Shown here: piece by piece, positions 17,772 to 25,025 of the stretch | How positions within the stretch are numbered: position 1 is the stretch's first letter | Layout: each line of letters starts with the position of its first letter | NCBI GenBank assembly: GCA_037382365.1 | Contig: JARRPZ010000002.1 | Coordinates: forward strand, 26,505-90,504 | Direction: 5' to 3' | Length of the DNA stretch: 64,000 bases | Origin: Lentisalinibacter sp037382365 | Lineage (GTDB): Bacteria > Pseudomonadota > Gammaproteobacteria > Steroidobacterales > Woeseiaceae | The notes under the pieces: model-generated | Told to the model about the DNA's origin: nothing | Databases searched by the model: none | What the model saw: only the letters and a program-made list of their open reading frames with translations | Made by a program: the position numbers and the translations under genes

Positions 17772-18158
17772 ATGGAACAGACGAACCGACCCTTGTCACC
17801 GCACATCAGCGTCTACCGCTGGCGGATCACCTCGACCCTGTCCATCCTGCACCGGGCCACGGGACTCGCCCTCTCGCTGACCTCGATCCTGCTCGCCGTC
17901 TGGTTGCTCGCCGCCGCCTCCGGGCCCAGTCGTTACGAAGCGGTGACCGGGTTTATCGCCTCGCCGGTCGGTCTGTTGATCCTGATCGCCGCGAGCTACG
18001 CGTTCTTCTTCCATCTCTGCAATGGCATTCGGCACCTGTTCTGGGACGCCGGCAAGGGCTTCGAGATGGAGCAGGCCAGGGCATCCGGCTGGACCGTGGT
18101 CGGCGCGAGCGTCGTCGCGACGATCGTCCTCTGGGTTTTCATCCTCGCCGGCAATTAG
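17772..18158 (+). CDS. sdhC: Succinate dehydrogenase cytochrome b556 subunit
   Basis: SdhC is the larger membrane anchor of complex II and shares heme b and the ubiquinone site with SdhD. The 128-aa protein has three spans (about residues 29-50, 63-84 and 106-126). RPLSPHISVYRW and SILHRATG are conserved N-terminal and quinone-site motifs, and His81 (FFHLCNGIRH) matches the heme ligand. The ATG at 17772 is chosen for the family start; the frame opens at 17715. It lies 10 nt before sdhD. Confidence 0.96.
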   Translation: MEQTNRPLSPHISVYRWRITSTLSILHRATGLALSLTSILLAVWLLAAASGPSRYEAVTGFIASPVGLLILIAASYAFFFHLCNGIRHLFWDAGKGFEMEQARASGWTVVGASVVATIVLWVFILAGN

Positions 18159-18168
18159 GGGCGCCACC

Positions 18169-18549
18169 ATGACGATCAAGACACCCATGGCGCGGGCGCT
18201 CGGGCTCGGCTCGGCGAAATCGGGGACCGAACACTGGTGGATGCAGCGGGTCACGGCGGTGGCGCTGGTGCCGCTGACGCTGTGGTTCGTGATCGCCATT
18301 CTGGGCCTCGACAGTTTCGATCCGGGAATCGTGACCGCCTGGATCGCCCGGCCGCTGACCGCGGTGCTGCTGATCCTGCTCGTCGGCAGCCTCACCTATC
18401 ATTCGTTCCTCGGTACCCAGGTGGTGATCGAGGACTACACGGGCGGCGCGGTCAGGGTCGCCACACTCGTGATCGTGCGGTTCCTGCACGTCGCCGTGGC
18501 GGTCGTCGCCGTGTACGCCATCCTCAAGATCTCTTTCGGGGCCGATTAA
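18169..18549 (+). CDS. sdhD: Succinate dehydrogenase hydrophobic membrane anchor
   Basis: SdhD is a 126-aa, three-span membrane subunit. The N-terminal ALGLGSAKSGTEHWWMQRVTA is the family block. HSFLGTQVVIEDY contains the heme-ligand His and the Asp-Tyr pair that helps form the ubiquinone pocket. The stop codon overlaps the sdhA start by one base (TAATG), so translation is probably coupled. Confidence 0.95.
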   Translation: MTIKTPMARALGLGSAKSGTEHWWMQRVTAVALVPLTLWFVIAILGLDSFDPGIVTAWIARPLTAVLLILLVGSLTYHSFLGTQVVIEDYTGGAVRVATLVIVRFLHVAVAVVAVYAILKISFGAD

Positions 18550-20336
18550 TGAGCCTGGACAAGGAATTCACCGACCATAGTTACGACGTCGTCGTCGTGG
18601 GCGCCGGCGGCGCCGGGCTGCGGGCGACGTTCGGCCTGGCCGAGGCGGGATTCACGACCGCCTGCGTCACGAAGGTCTTCCCCACCCGCAGCCACACGGT
18701 CGCGGCCCAGGGCGGTATCAGCGCGGCACTGGGCAACATGGGGGAAGACGACTGGCGCTGGCACATGTACGACACGGTCAAGGGCTCCGACTGGCTCGGT
18801 GACCAGGACGCCATCGAATACATGTGCAAGGAGGCGCCGGATGCGGTGATCGAACTCGAGCATTACGGCGTGCCGTTCTCCCGCACCGAGGACGGCCGGA
18901 TCTACCAGCGGCCGTTCGGCGGCATGACCACACACTTCGGGGAAGGCACGGCCCAACGTACCTGTGCGGCCGCCGACCGGACCGGGCATGCGATGCTGCA
19001 CACTCTCTATCAGCAGTCGCTGAAGCACGAGGCCGAATTCTTCATCGAGTATTTTGCGATCGACCTGATCATGGAGGAGGGTGCCTGTCGCGGCGTGGTC
19101 GCCATGGACCTCGCCACCGGCCGTCTGCACCGCTTCCGTGCCCACCAGGTGATACTCGCGACGGGCGGTTACGGTCGGACTTATTTCTCCTGTACTTCGG
19201 CGCACACGTGCACGGGCGACGGCGGTGGCATGGTGCTGCGCGCCGGTCTGCCGGTGCAGGACATGGAATTCGTCCAATTCCATCCGACGGGCATCTACGG
19301 CGCCGGTTGCCTCATCACCGAAGGGGTGCGCGGCGAGGGCGGTTACCTGACCAACGCCGACGGCGAGCGCTTCATGGAACGCTATGCGCCGAACGCGAAG
19401 GACCTGGCATCCCGCGACGTCGTCAGCCGCGCGGAGACCATCGAGATACGGGAAGGCCGCGGCGTCGGGCCCGACAAGGATCACTGCTACCTGCATCTGG
19501 AGCACCTCGGTCCCGAGGTGATCGAAGAGCGGCTGCCGGGCATCGCGGAGACCGCCAAGATCTTCGCCAACGTCGACGTCCGGAAGGAACCGATACCGGT
19601 GCTGCCGACGGTGCATTACAACATGGGCGGAATACCGACCGATTACCGCGGCCGGGTCGTCACGTCGCGGGACGGGGATCCGGACAGTGTCGTCCCCGGC
19701 CTCATGGCCGTCGGAGAAGCGGGCTGTGTCTCGGTGCACGGTGCGAACCGGCTCGGGTCGAATTCGCTGCTCGACCTGGTCGTGTTCGGGCGGGCCGCCG
19801 CGCGTCACTGTGCCGAAGCGATGGAGCCGGGAGCGCGGCATCGGCCGCTGCCTGCCGACGCCGGCCGGGCGAGCGTCGAGAAGATACGCGCCGTTCTCGA
19901 TAACGACGGCACGCGGCCGACGGCGGAGATTCGGCTCGAGATGCAGAAACTCATGCAGAATCACGCTGCGGTGTTCCGGACCGGAGACCTGCTCGCCGAG
20001 GGCATCGAGAAGCTCGATGGCACGTGGGCCGACTACGCGAAGGTCGCCGTCAGCGACAAATCGATGATCTGGAACTCGGATCTCGTCGAGACGCTGGAAC
20101 TCGAGAATCTCCTTCTGAACGCGCTGGCGACCATCCACTCGGCAGCGAACCGAAAGGAATCCCGCGGCGCTCAGGCGAGGGAGGATTACCCCGACCGGGA
20201 CGACGAGAACTGGATGAAGCATACCCTGGCGTGGGTGCGCGAGGACGGCAGCGTCGACATCGACTACCGGCCGGTGCACCTCAATACGTTAACCGACGAG
20301 GTCGAGGCCATACCGCCCAAGGCCCGTACCTACTGA
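18549..20336 (+). CDS. sdhA: Succinate dehydrogenase flavoprotein subunit
   Basis: SdhA oxidises succinate to fumarate through covalently bound FAD. The 595-aa protein has the Rossmann motif GAGGAG at residues 18-23, the flavin-attachment His49 in RSHTVAAQGG, the substrate-site region GTAQRTCAAADRTGHAML and HPTGIYGAGCLITEG. The C-terminal helical domain includes NRKESRGAQAREDYP. The ATG at 18549 gives the conserved start. SdhE, encoded just downstream, is the expected flavinylation factor. Confidence 0.98.
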   Translation: MSLDKEFTDHSYDVVVVGAGGAGLRATFGLAEAGFTTACVTKVFPTRSHTVAAQGGISAALGNMGEDDWRWHMYDTVKGSDWLGDQDAIEYMCKEAPDAVIELEHYGVPFSRTEDGRIYQRPFGGMTTHFGEGTAQRTCAAADRTGHAMLHTLYQQSLKHEAEFFIEYFAIDLIMEEGACRGVVAMDLATGRLHRFRAHQVILATGGYGRTYFSCTSAHTCTGDGGGMVLRAGLPVQDMEFVQFHPTGIYGAGCLITEGVRGEGGYLTNADGERFMERYAPNAKDLASRDVVSRAETIEIREGRGVGPDKDHCYLHLEHLGPEVIEERLPGIAETAKIFANVDVRKEPIPVLPTVHYNMGGIPTDYRGRVVTSRDGDPDSVVPGLMAVGEAGCVSVHGANRLGSNSLLDLVVFGRAAARHCAEAMEPGARHRPLPADAGRASVEKIRAVLDNDGTRPTAEIRLEMQKLMQNHAAVFRTGDLLAEGIEKLDGTWADYAKVAVSDKSMIWNSDLVETLELENLLLNALATIHSAANRKESRGAQAREDYPDRDDENWMKHTLAWVREDGSVDIDYRPVHLNTLTDEVEAIPPKARTY

Positions 20337-20385
20337 ATGGCGCCCAGGACACTGATTGAGGCATAGACCGGAGGACTCGGCAGAC

Positions 20386-21168
20386 GTGGCAGAATTTCGA
20401 CTCCCGGAGAACTCCCGTATCGGCAAGGGCCGGCACTTCCCGGCGCCGGACGGTGCGAGCAATGTACGTCGTTTCGTCGTGTACCGTTACGATCCGGACA
20501 GCGGCGAGAATCCACGCATGGACACCTACGACGTGGACATGGACAGCTGCGGGCCGATGGTCCTGGATGCACTGATCAAGATCAAGAACGAGGTCGACCC
20601 GACGCTGACCTTCCGCCGCTCCTGCCGCGAGGGCATTTGCGGCTCCTGCGCCATGAATATCGACGGGGGCAATACGCTGGCGTGCATCACGGCCAACGAA
20701 GACGTGCGCGGCGAGGTCAAGGTCTACCCGCTGCCGCATCTTCCGGTCGTGAAGGACCTCATCGGCGACCTCACCAATTTCTATGCCCAGTACGCCTCGA
20801 TCAAGCCCTGGCTGCAGACGCGTACGCCGGCGCCACCGGATCGCGAACGGCTGCAGTCCAAGGAGGATCAGGAAAAGATAAACAGCCCCTCGGCCTGCAT
20901 CCTGTGCGCGTGCTGCTCGACGAGTTGTCCGAGTTACTGGTGGAACGGAGATCGTTACCTCGGTCCGGCCACACTGCTCGCCGCCTACCGGTGGCTGGTG
21001 GACAGCCGCGACGAGGCGACTGGCGAGCGACTCGACGCGCTCGAAGATCCGTTCCGCCTGTATCGCTGCCACACGATCATGAACTGTACCCAGACCTGCC
21101 CGAAGGCACTCAATCCGGCGAAGGCCATCGCGGAGACGAAGAAGATGCTCGCCGAGCGGCGGGTCTGA
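20386..21168 (+). CDS. sdhB: Succinate dehydrogenase iron-sulfur subunit
   Basis: SdhB carries electrons from SdhA to quinone through three clusters, and the ligands for all three are visible: the [2Fe-2S] set CREGICGSCAMNIDG...C, the [4Fe-4S] set CILCACCSTSCP and the [3Fe-4S] set CHTIMNCTQTCPK. The GTG at 20386 follows a GGAGG at suitable spacing and gives 260 aa. The frame opens at a TTG at 20356. The short SdhB-specific C-terminus ends in KKMLAERRV. Confidence 0.96.
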   Translation: MAEFRLPENSRIGKGRHFPAPDGASNVRRFVVYRYDPDSGENPRMDTYDVDMDSCGPMVLDALIKIKNEVDPTLTFRRSCREGICGSCAMNIDGGNTLACITANEDVRGEVKVYPLPHLPVVKDLIGDLTNFYAQYASIKPWLQTRTPAPPDRERLQSKEDQEKINSPSACILCACCSTSCPSYWWNGDRYLGPATLLAAYRWLVDSRDEATGERLDALEDPFRLYRCHTIMNCTQTCPKALNPAKAIAETKKMLAERRV

Positions 21169-21182
21169 CACGGTCGCGCGCG

Positions 21183-21434
21183 GTGACCGAGGGCACGGAC
21201 CCGCCCGGCCGGCTGCGCTGGAAATGCCGACGGGGTATGCGCGAACTGGACGTTCTGCTGACGGAGTTCCTGCGTACCCGCTACGTGTCTCTGGATTCGT
21301 CGGCGAGAGACGATTTCGCCGAATTACTCGAATTGCAGGATCCGGAGATCTGGGCTTATCTGCTGGGCAGGGCGGAACCGGAGGCCGGCCTTGCCGATAT
21401 CGTCCGACAGATTCGCGATTTCTCTCCCCGTTGA
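21183..21434 (+). CDS. sdhE: SdhE FAD assembly factor
   Basis: This is an 83-aa all-helical protein of the SdhE/YgfY (SDH5, SdhAF2) family. The RRGMRELD motif is the conserved RGxxE surface that contacts SdhA and promotes FAD attachment. The C-terminal half contains LLELQDPEIWAYLLG, another family block. It starts at GTG 21183, 14 nt after sdhB. Its 3' end overlaps the YgfX-like gene by 44 nt, consistent with the sdhE-ygfX pair in enterobacteria. Confidence 0.93.
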   Translation: MTEGTDPPGRLRWKCRRGMRELDVLLTEFLRTRYVSLDSSARDDFAELLELQDPEIWAYLLGRAEPEAGLADIVRQIRDFSPR

Positions 21435-21852
21435 CCCATCAGACCGGTACCGACTCGTTTGCTGGGTACTGATTACGGGTGCGCTGACGGCATTGCTGTT
21501 ACTGGCGGTCGCGAGCGGTGCCGGGCGGCTCGTCGTTCTCGGGCCGCTGGCCGGTACGGTCGCCTGTGTCCGGCGTCTGTTACGCGCACCCCCGCTGCCG
21601 CGGCACGTCCACTACCGCCCGCGCGTTGGCTGGTCTCTCGAGTTCTCCGCCGGCCGCGTCGATGCGGCACTGCTGCCCCGCAGCTGGTTCGGTCGGCGAT
21701 TCGCGCTCGCCGCGTTCCGGACTGCGGACGGCCGCCATCGTCTGGTCCCGCTCCGTCACCCGCCCGGCAGGGACGGCGCCGACTGGCGACGCCTGCGGGT
21801 GCTGTGGCGGACGGGCGCCGTTGCTTTGGTCGCAAACTCGTCCAACTGCTAG
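21391..21852 (+). CDS. YgfX/CptA-like membrane protein
   Basis: This small protein (153 aa from TTG 21391) has two adjacent membrane spans (about residues 24-41 and 44-60) and a basic cytoplasmic C-terminal half. Its layout and position after sdhE match YgfX, described in E. coli as a toxin affecting cytoskeletal proteins and also tied to succinate dehydrogenase. Residue-level similarity is low. The start is uncertain because no ATG or GTG is well placed. The frame begins inside sdhE. Confidence 0.65.
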   Translation: MPISSDRFAISLPVDPSDRYRLVCWVLITGALTALLLLAVASGAGRLVVLGPLAGTVACVRRLLRAPPLPRHVHYRPRVGWSLEFSAGRVDAALLPRSWFGRRFALAAFRTADGRHRLVPLRHPPGRDGADWRRLRVLWRTGAVALVANSSNC

Positions 21853-21937
21853 AATCAGCCGACCAGGTGGACGCTTGGCCACCGGCGCGCGGCACGTCAC
21901 AATTTTCGGATTCTTCCTGCCTGATGCGGTATCCCCA

Positions 21938-21964
21938 GAACTTTCCGGTTGGCTTCCTGTCTAT
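21938..21964 (+). promoter_or_regulatory. Sigma-E (RpoE) autoregulatory promoter
   Basis: GAACTT (21938-21943), a 16-nt spacer and TCTAT (21960-21964) match the RpoE consensus GGAACTT-N16-TCTRA closely and lie 42 nt before rpoE, where the autoregulated promoter is expected. This indicates positive feedback on rpoE-rseABC during envelope stress. The remaining part of the 154-nt gap shows nothing else clear. Confidence 0.8.
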
Positions 21965-22006
21965 TGCCGTGACGGTGCGTGACGCCTGCCGGTCCGGGTC
22001 GGTGCG

Positions 22007-22582
22007 ATGAGCGCCAAGCGGACCGATGCCGCGCTCGTCCGGCGGGTACAGCAGGGGGACAAGCAGGCCTTCAACCTGCTGGTGCTCAAGTACCAGTCGA
22101 AGATCGTCAATCTGGTGATGCGCTATGTACGGGATCCGGACGAGGCCAATGACGTCGCACAGGAAGCATTCCTCAAGGCCTACCGGGCCCTGCCGCGTTT
22201 CCGTGGCGACAGCGCGTTCTATACCTGGCTGTATCGCATCGCCGTCAATACGGCCAAGAATTATCTCGTGGCGGCGAAGCGCCGCCCGGTGGAATACGAC
22301 CTGGACCTCCAGGATCCGGATCAATACGACATGCAGGCACGTCTGAAAGATATCGACACCCCCGAGAGGGTCGTCATGAAGGACGAGGTGCAGAGCACGA
22401 TCGACGAGGCCATCGAGGATCTGCCGGAGGACCTGCGGACCGCGATCATCCTCCGCGAGATGGAAGGCATGACCTACGAAGAGATCGCAGAGACGATGGA
22501 ATGCCCCGTGGGCACGGTGCGCTCGCGCATTTTCCGGGCCAGGGAAGCGATCAGCAAACGGATAGAACCGCTGCTCGACTAG
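22007..22582 (+). CDS. rpoE: RNA polymerase sigma-E factor
   Basis: This is a 191-aa ECF sigma factor, the exact length of E. coli RpoE. Region 2 includes YVRDPDEANDVAQEAFLKAYRALPRF and FYTWLYRIAVNTAKNYL. Region 4 includes LPEDLRTAIILREMEGMTYEEIAETM and the helix-turn-helix VGTVRSRIFRAREAI. It directs genes for outer-membrane protein folding and LPS transport under envelope stress and is held by RseA, encoded 32 nt downstream. Confidence 0.98.
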   Translation: MSAKRTDAALVRRVQQGDKQAFNLLVLKYQSKIVNLVMRYVRDPDEANDVAQEAFLKAYRALPRFRGDSAFYTWLYRIAVNTAKNYLVAAKRRPVEYDLDLQDPDQYDMQARLKDIDTPERVVMKDEVQSTIDEAIEDLPEDLRTAIILREMEGMTYEEIAETMECPVGTVRSRIFRAREAISKRIEPLLD

Positions 22583-22614
22583 GGCGGCCTGTCGGTAGAG
22601 ACAATCGGTGTGAC

Positions 22615-23247
22615 ATGAGCGACAAGATCAAAGACCAGATGTCGGCGTTTCTCGACGGTGAATTGCCGGACGACGAGGCGGAACTGCTGTTGCGACGCCT
22701 CGGTACCGACGGGGAGCTTCGTCGGGTGGCGGCCCGATATCTGCTGATCGGTCAGTCGCTGCGCCGGGAACGCGTGCCGGCGCTCGACCTGGACCGACGC
22801 ATCGCCCGGGCGCTGGACGGCGAGGAGGCCTACACGGCGCCCGGTGCCGCTGAAGAAGCGTCGCCGCGCTGGTTGCGTCCGGTGGCCGGCGTGGCAGTGG
22901 CGGCGACGGTTGCCGTGATCGCGCTCATGGGGCTGCGCAATACCGGCGAGGGCACGGCGCCGGAAGCCGTGACGGCGGATGCGGGCGTCGCCGTCGACGC
23001 CGACCCGGCCGAGTACGACTACGTCGTGCCTGCCGATATACCCGCGGTGCGGCCGGTGTCGGCCGTGCCGGCCCGACTCACCAATTACATGATCAGCCAC
23101 GGCGAGCGGGCTGGTACACTCGTGCGCAGCGGCATGCACAGTCGCATAGTGACCTACGGTAGTACGGGCGGGAGTGCGCGATCGGTGACGGCGGAGGATG
23201 GCCCGGACGGGGCGACGAAGAATGTGGCGGATGAGCCCGGGCGGTAA
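22615..23247 (+). CDS. rseA: Anti-sigma-E factor RseA/MucA-like
   Basis: This is a 210-aa single-pass inner-membrane protein. The cytoplasmic RseA_N domain (residues 1-70: KDQMSAFLDGELPDDEAELLL, RYLLIGQSLR) should bind sigma-E. One span lies at about residues 88-107 and a periplasmic C-terminal part contains LTNYMISHGE, like the RseB-binding RseA_C region. Proteolysis by DegS and RseP would release RpoE. The gene overlaps rseB by about 17 nt. Confidence 0.93.
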   Translation: MSDKIKDQMSAFLDGELPDDEAELLLRRLGTDGELRRVAARYLLIGQSLRRERVPALDLDRRIARALDGEEAYTAPGAAEEASPRWLRPVAGVAVAATVAVIALMGLRNTGEGTAPEAVTADAGVAVDADPAEYDYVVPADIPAVRPVSAVPARLTNYMISHGERAGTLVRSGMHSRIVTYGSTGGSARSVTAEDGPDGATKNVADEPGR

Positions 23248-24232
23248 CGCGGCCGTGCGGGGCAGCCTGATCGCCACCGGGTTCGCCACGGCGCTGACCT
23301 GGGGCGCGGCACTCGCGGCGGACACGTCGCCGATGGACTGGCTGCAGAAGATGGCGGTCGCGGTCGAGCAGGCCAACTACAGCGGGACGGTGGTCCGGGT
23401 GCACGATGGCGACGTACAGACGCTGCGTGTCGTCCATCGTTATCAGGACGGCAAAGTCAGCGAGAAGCTGGAGTCGCTCGACGGCGCAGGCCGGGAAATC
23501 ATCCGCGCCGGCGACGAGGTGCACTGTATCCTGCCCGAGAGTCGTCTGGTGCTCGTCGAGCAGCAGATCAACCAGGAGGGCCTGTTCGGCCGCCTGGCGG
23601 TCAGACCCGACAACCTGGCCCGAAGTTACGATCTTACGCTCGAGTCCTACGAGCGCGTCGTGGGGAGACCGTCGGTCCAGCTCGCGATCCGTCCGCGGGA
23701 CGGCTACCGGTATGGTCATCGCTTGTGGCTCGACAAGGCGTCCGCGCTGCCACTGCGGCGGCAGGTCGTCGGCATCGACGGCGACATCATCGAGGAGATG
23801 CGCTTCGCCGAAGTGACGATCGGAAAGTCGATACCGGTCTCCGCGCTGGAGCCCTCGGTCGACATCGAGGGCTTCACCTGGGTCCGACATTCCGAGGACG
23901 CGACGACGACGGAGAACGCGAACGACACGGGATTCCACGCACGCTCGGTGCCGAGCGGGTTCGAGCTGGTTTCGGCGGACAGGGAGACATTCCCGGACAC
24001 GGAAGGCGAGGTCGTCCACATCGTCTACTCCGACGGCGTGGCGAGCGTCTCCGTATTCGTCGAGGGAGCGCAGGCCGCCGGCGATAGCCTCGAGGGCGCT
24101 TCCCGCATCGGCGCCGCCTATGCGTTCGGCACCACGCTGAACGGCCGTCAGGTCACGGTGATCGGCGAGGTGCCCGGTCACACGGTGCGGATGATCGCCC
24201 AGTCGCTCGCCGCCACGGCGGATGGGGAGTAG
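23231..24232 (+). CDS. rseB: Sigma-E regulatory protein RseB/MucB-like
   Basis: This is a 333-aa exported protein: an N-terminal signal peptide ending near ALAADTS, then a MucB/RseB N-terminal lipoprotein-like domain (WLQKMAVAVEQANYSGTVV) and a C-terminal domain (from about residue 225) ending in VIGEVPGHTVRMIAQSL. RseB shields RseA from DegS and senses off-pathway LPS or lipoproteins. The start may be 23231 or the ATG three codons earlier at 23222; neither has a strong Shine-Dalgarno. Confidence 0.92.
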   Translation: MSPGGNAAVRGSLIATGFATALTWGAALAADTSPMDWLQKMAVAVEQANYSGTVVRVHDGDVQTLRVVHRYQDGKVSEKLESLDGAGREIIRAGDEVHCILPESRLVLVEQQINQEGLFGRLAVRPDNLARSYDLTLESYERVVGRPSVQLAIRPRDGYRYGHRLWLDKASALPLRRQVVGIDGDIIEEMRFAEVTIGKSIPVSALEPSVDIEGFTWVRHSEDATTTENANDTGFHARSVPSGFELVSADRETFPDTEGEVVHIVYSDGVASVSVFVEGAQAAGDSLEGASRIGAAYAFGTTLNGRQVTVIGEVPGHTVRMIAQSLAATADGE

Positions 24233-24241
24233 GTCGGCGCC

Positions 24242-24691
24242 ATGCTGCTCGACCGGGAAGGCCGGGTGGAGCGCGTCGATGGCCGCGTGGCGGTCGTCCG
24301 CGTCCGGCTGCCCGAGGGTTGCGCCCGCTGCGCTCGCGGTCAGGGCTGCGGTTTCGGTCTGGCGACGCGCACCGGCGAGCGGCGACTGATCCTGGACCTG
24401 CCCGCCGCCGTGGACGTCTCCGTGGGTGAGCGAGTGCGCGTCGGCCTCGAGCAAGCCGACCTGACCCGGGCATCAGTGGCCGTATACGGCATACCGCTCC
24501 TCGGTCTCCTGGGCGGTGCCGCGGCAGCCGGGACACTCGGTCTCGGTGATGCGCCCGCCATCGGGCTGACGATCGCGACACTGGGGGCCGGTCTTATCGT
24601 CGCCCGGGGCATCGCAACCGGCCTCGCACGCCGGGATGGCTGCCGACCCCGTCTGCTCGGACCGATCGATCGCGGATCCCCGGATGCCTGA
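24242..24691 (+). CDS. rseC: SoxR-reducing/RseC-like membrane protein
   Basis: This 149-aa RseC/MucC family protein has a cysteine cluster near the N-terminus (LPEGCARCARGQGCGFG, about residues 24-40) followed by two membrane spans (about 80-97 and 102-119). In other bacteria RseC has been linked to sigma-E control and to reduction of the SoxR cluster. It completes the rpoE-rseABC order and overlaps the following glutaredoxin-like gene by 8 nt. Confidence 0.88.
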   Translation: MLLDREGRVERVDGRVAVVRVRLPEGCARCARGQGCGFGLATRTGERRLILDLPAAVDVSVGERVRVGLEQADLTRASVAVYGIPLLGLLGGAAAAGTLGLGDAPAIGLTIATLGAGLIVARGIATGLARRDGCRPRLLGPIDRGSPDA

Positions 24692-24968
24692 TCTGACGGT
24701 ATTCACCCGCCGCGGATGTCATCTCTGCGAAGTCCTCATCGAGCAGCTGATGCCGATCGCCCGTGGTCGCGCTCGCATCCATCTCCGCGACGTCGACAGC
24801 GATCCGGACCTCGCGGAGCGCTATGGCCTGCGTGTGCCGGTGGTGGAAGCGGAGGGTGAAGTCCTCTGCGAATTCCGACTGGACCGGGAGCGCGTCACGG
24901 CGTTTCTGGAAAGATCCGTCGACAGCGCGCCGGCAGGTCGGCCGCCGACGCCTCCCGCGGGCCGATAA
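24684..24968 (+). CDS. Glutaredoxin-like protein (DUF836)
   Basis: This is a 94-aa thioredoxin-fold protein with an N-terminal C-H-L-C active site (Cys12, Cys15) in LTVFTRRGCHLCEVL and the cis-proline block LRVPVVEAEGE. DUF836/YruB-like members are often coded near rseC or lepA; their substrate is unknown. The ATG at 24684 overlaps the end of rseC (ATGCCTGA). The C-terminal 15 residues are Pro/Arg-rich and probably disordered. Confidence 0.85.
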   Translation: MPDLTVFTRRGCHLCEVLIEQLMPIARGRARIHLRDVDSDPDLAERYGLRVPVVEAEGEVLCEFRLDRERVTAFLERSVDSAPAGRPPTPPAGR

Positions 24969-24972
24969 CGGC

Positions 24973-24978
24973 TATAAT
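24973..24978 (+). promoter_or_regulatory. Perfect TATAAT -10 element before lepA
   Basis: A consensus TATAAT lies 47 nt before the lepA start, in the 57-nt gap after the glutaredoxin gene. No convincing -35 hexamer is found 16-18 nt upstream, so activity is uncertain. A short hairpin (GGCGG 24991-24995 with CCGCC 24999-25003) would lie at the start of the resulting leader. Confidence 0.4.
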
Positions 24979-25025
24979 CCGCGCTGCCGCGGCGGTTGCC
25001 GCCACCGCCTCGCAGTCCCACGTGT

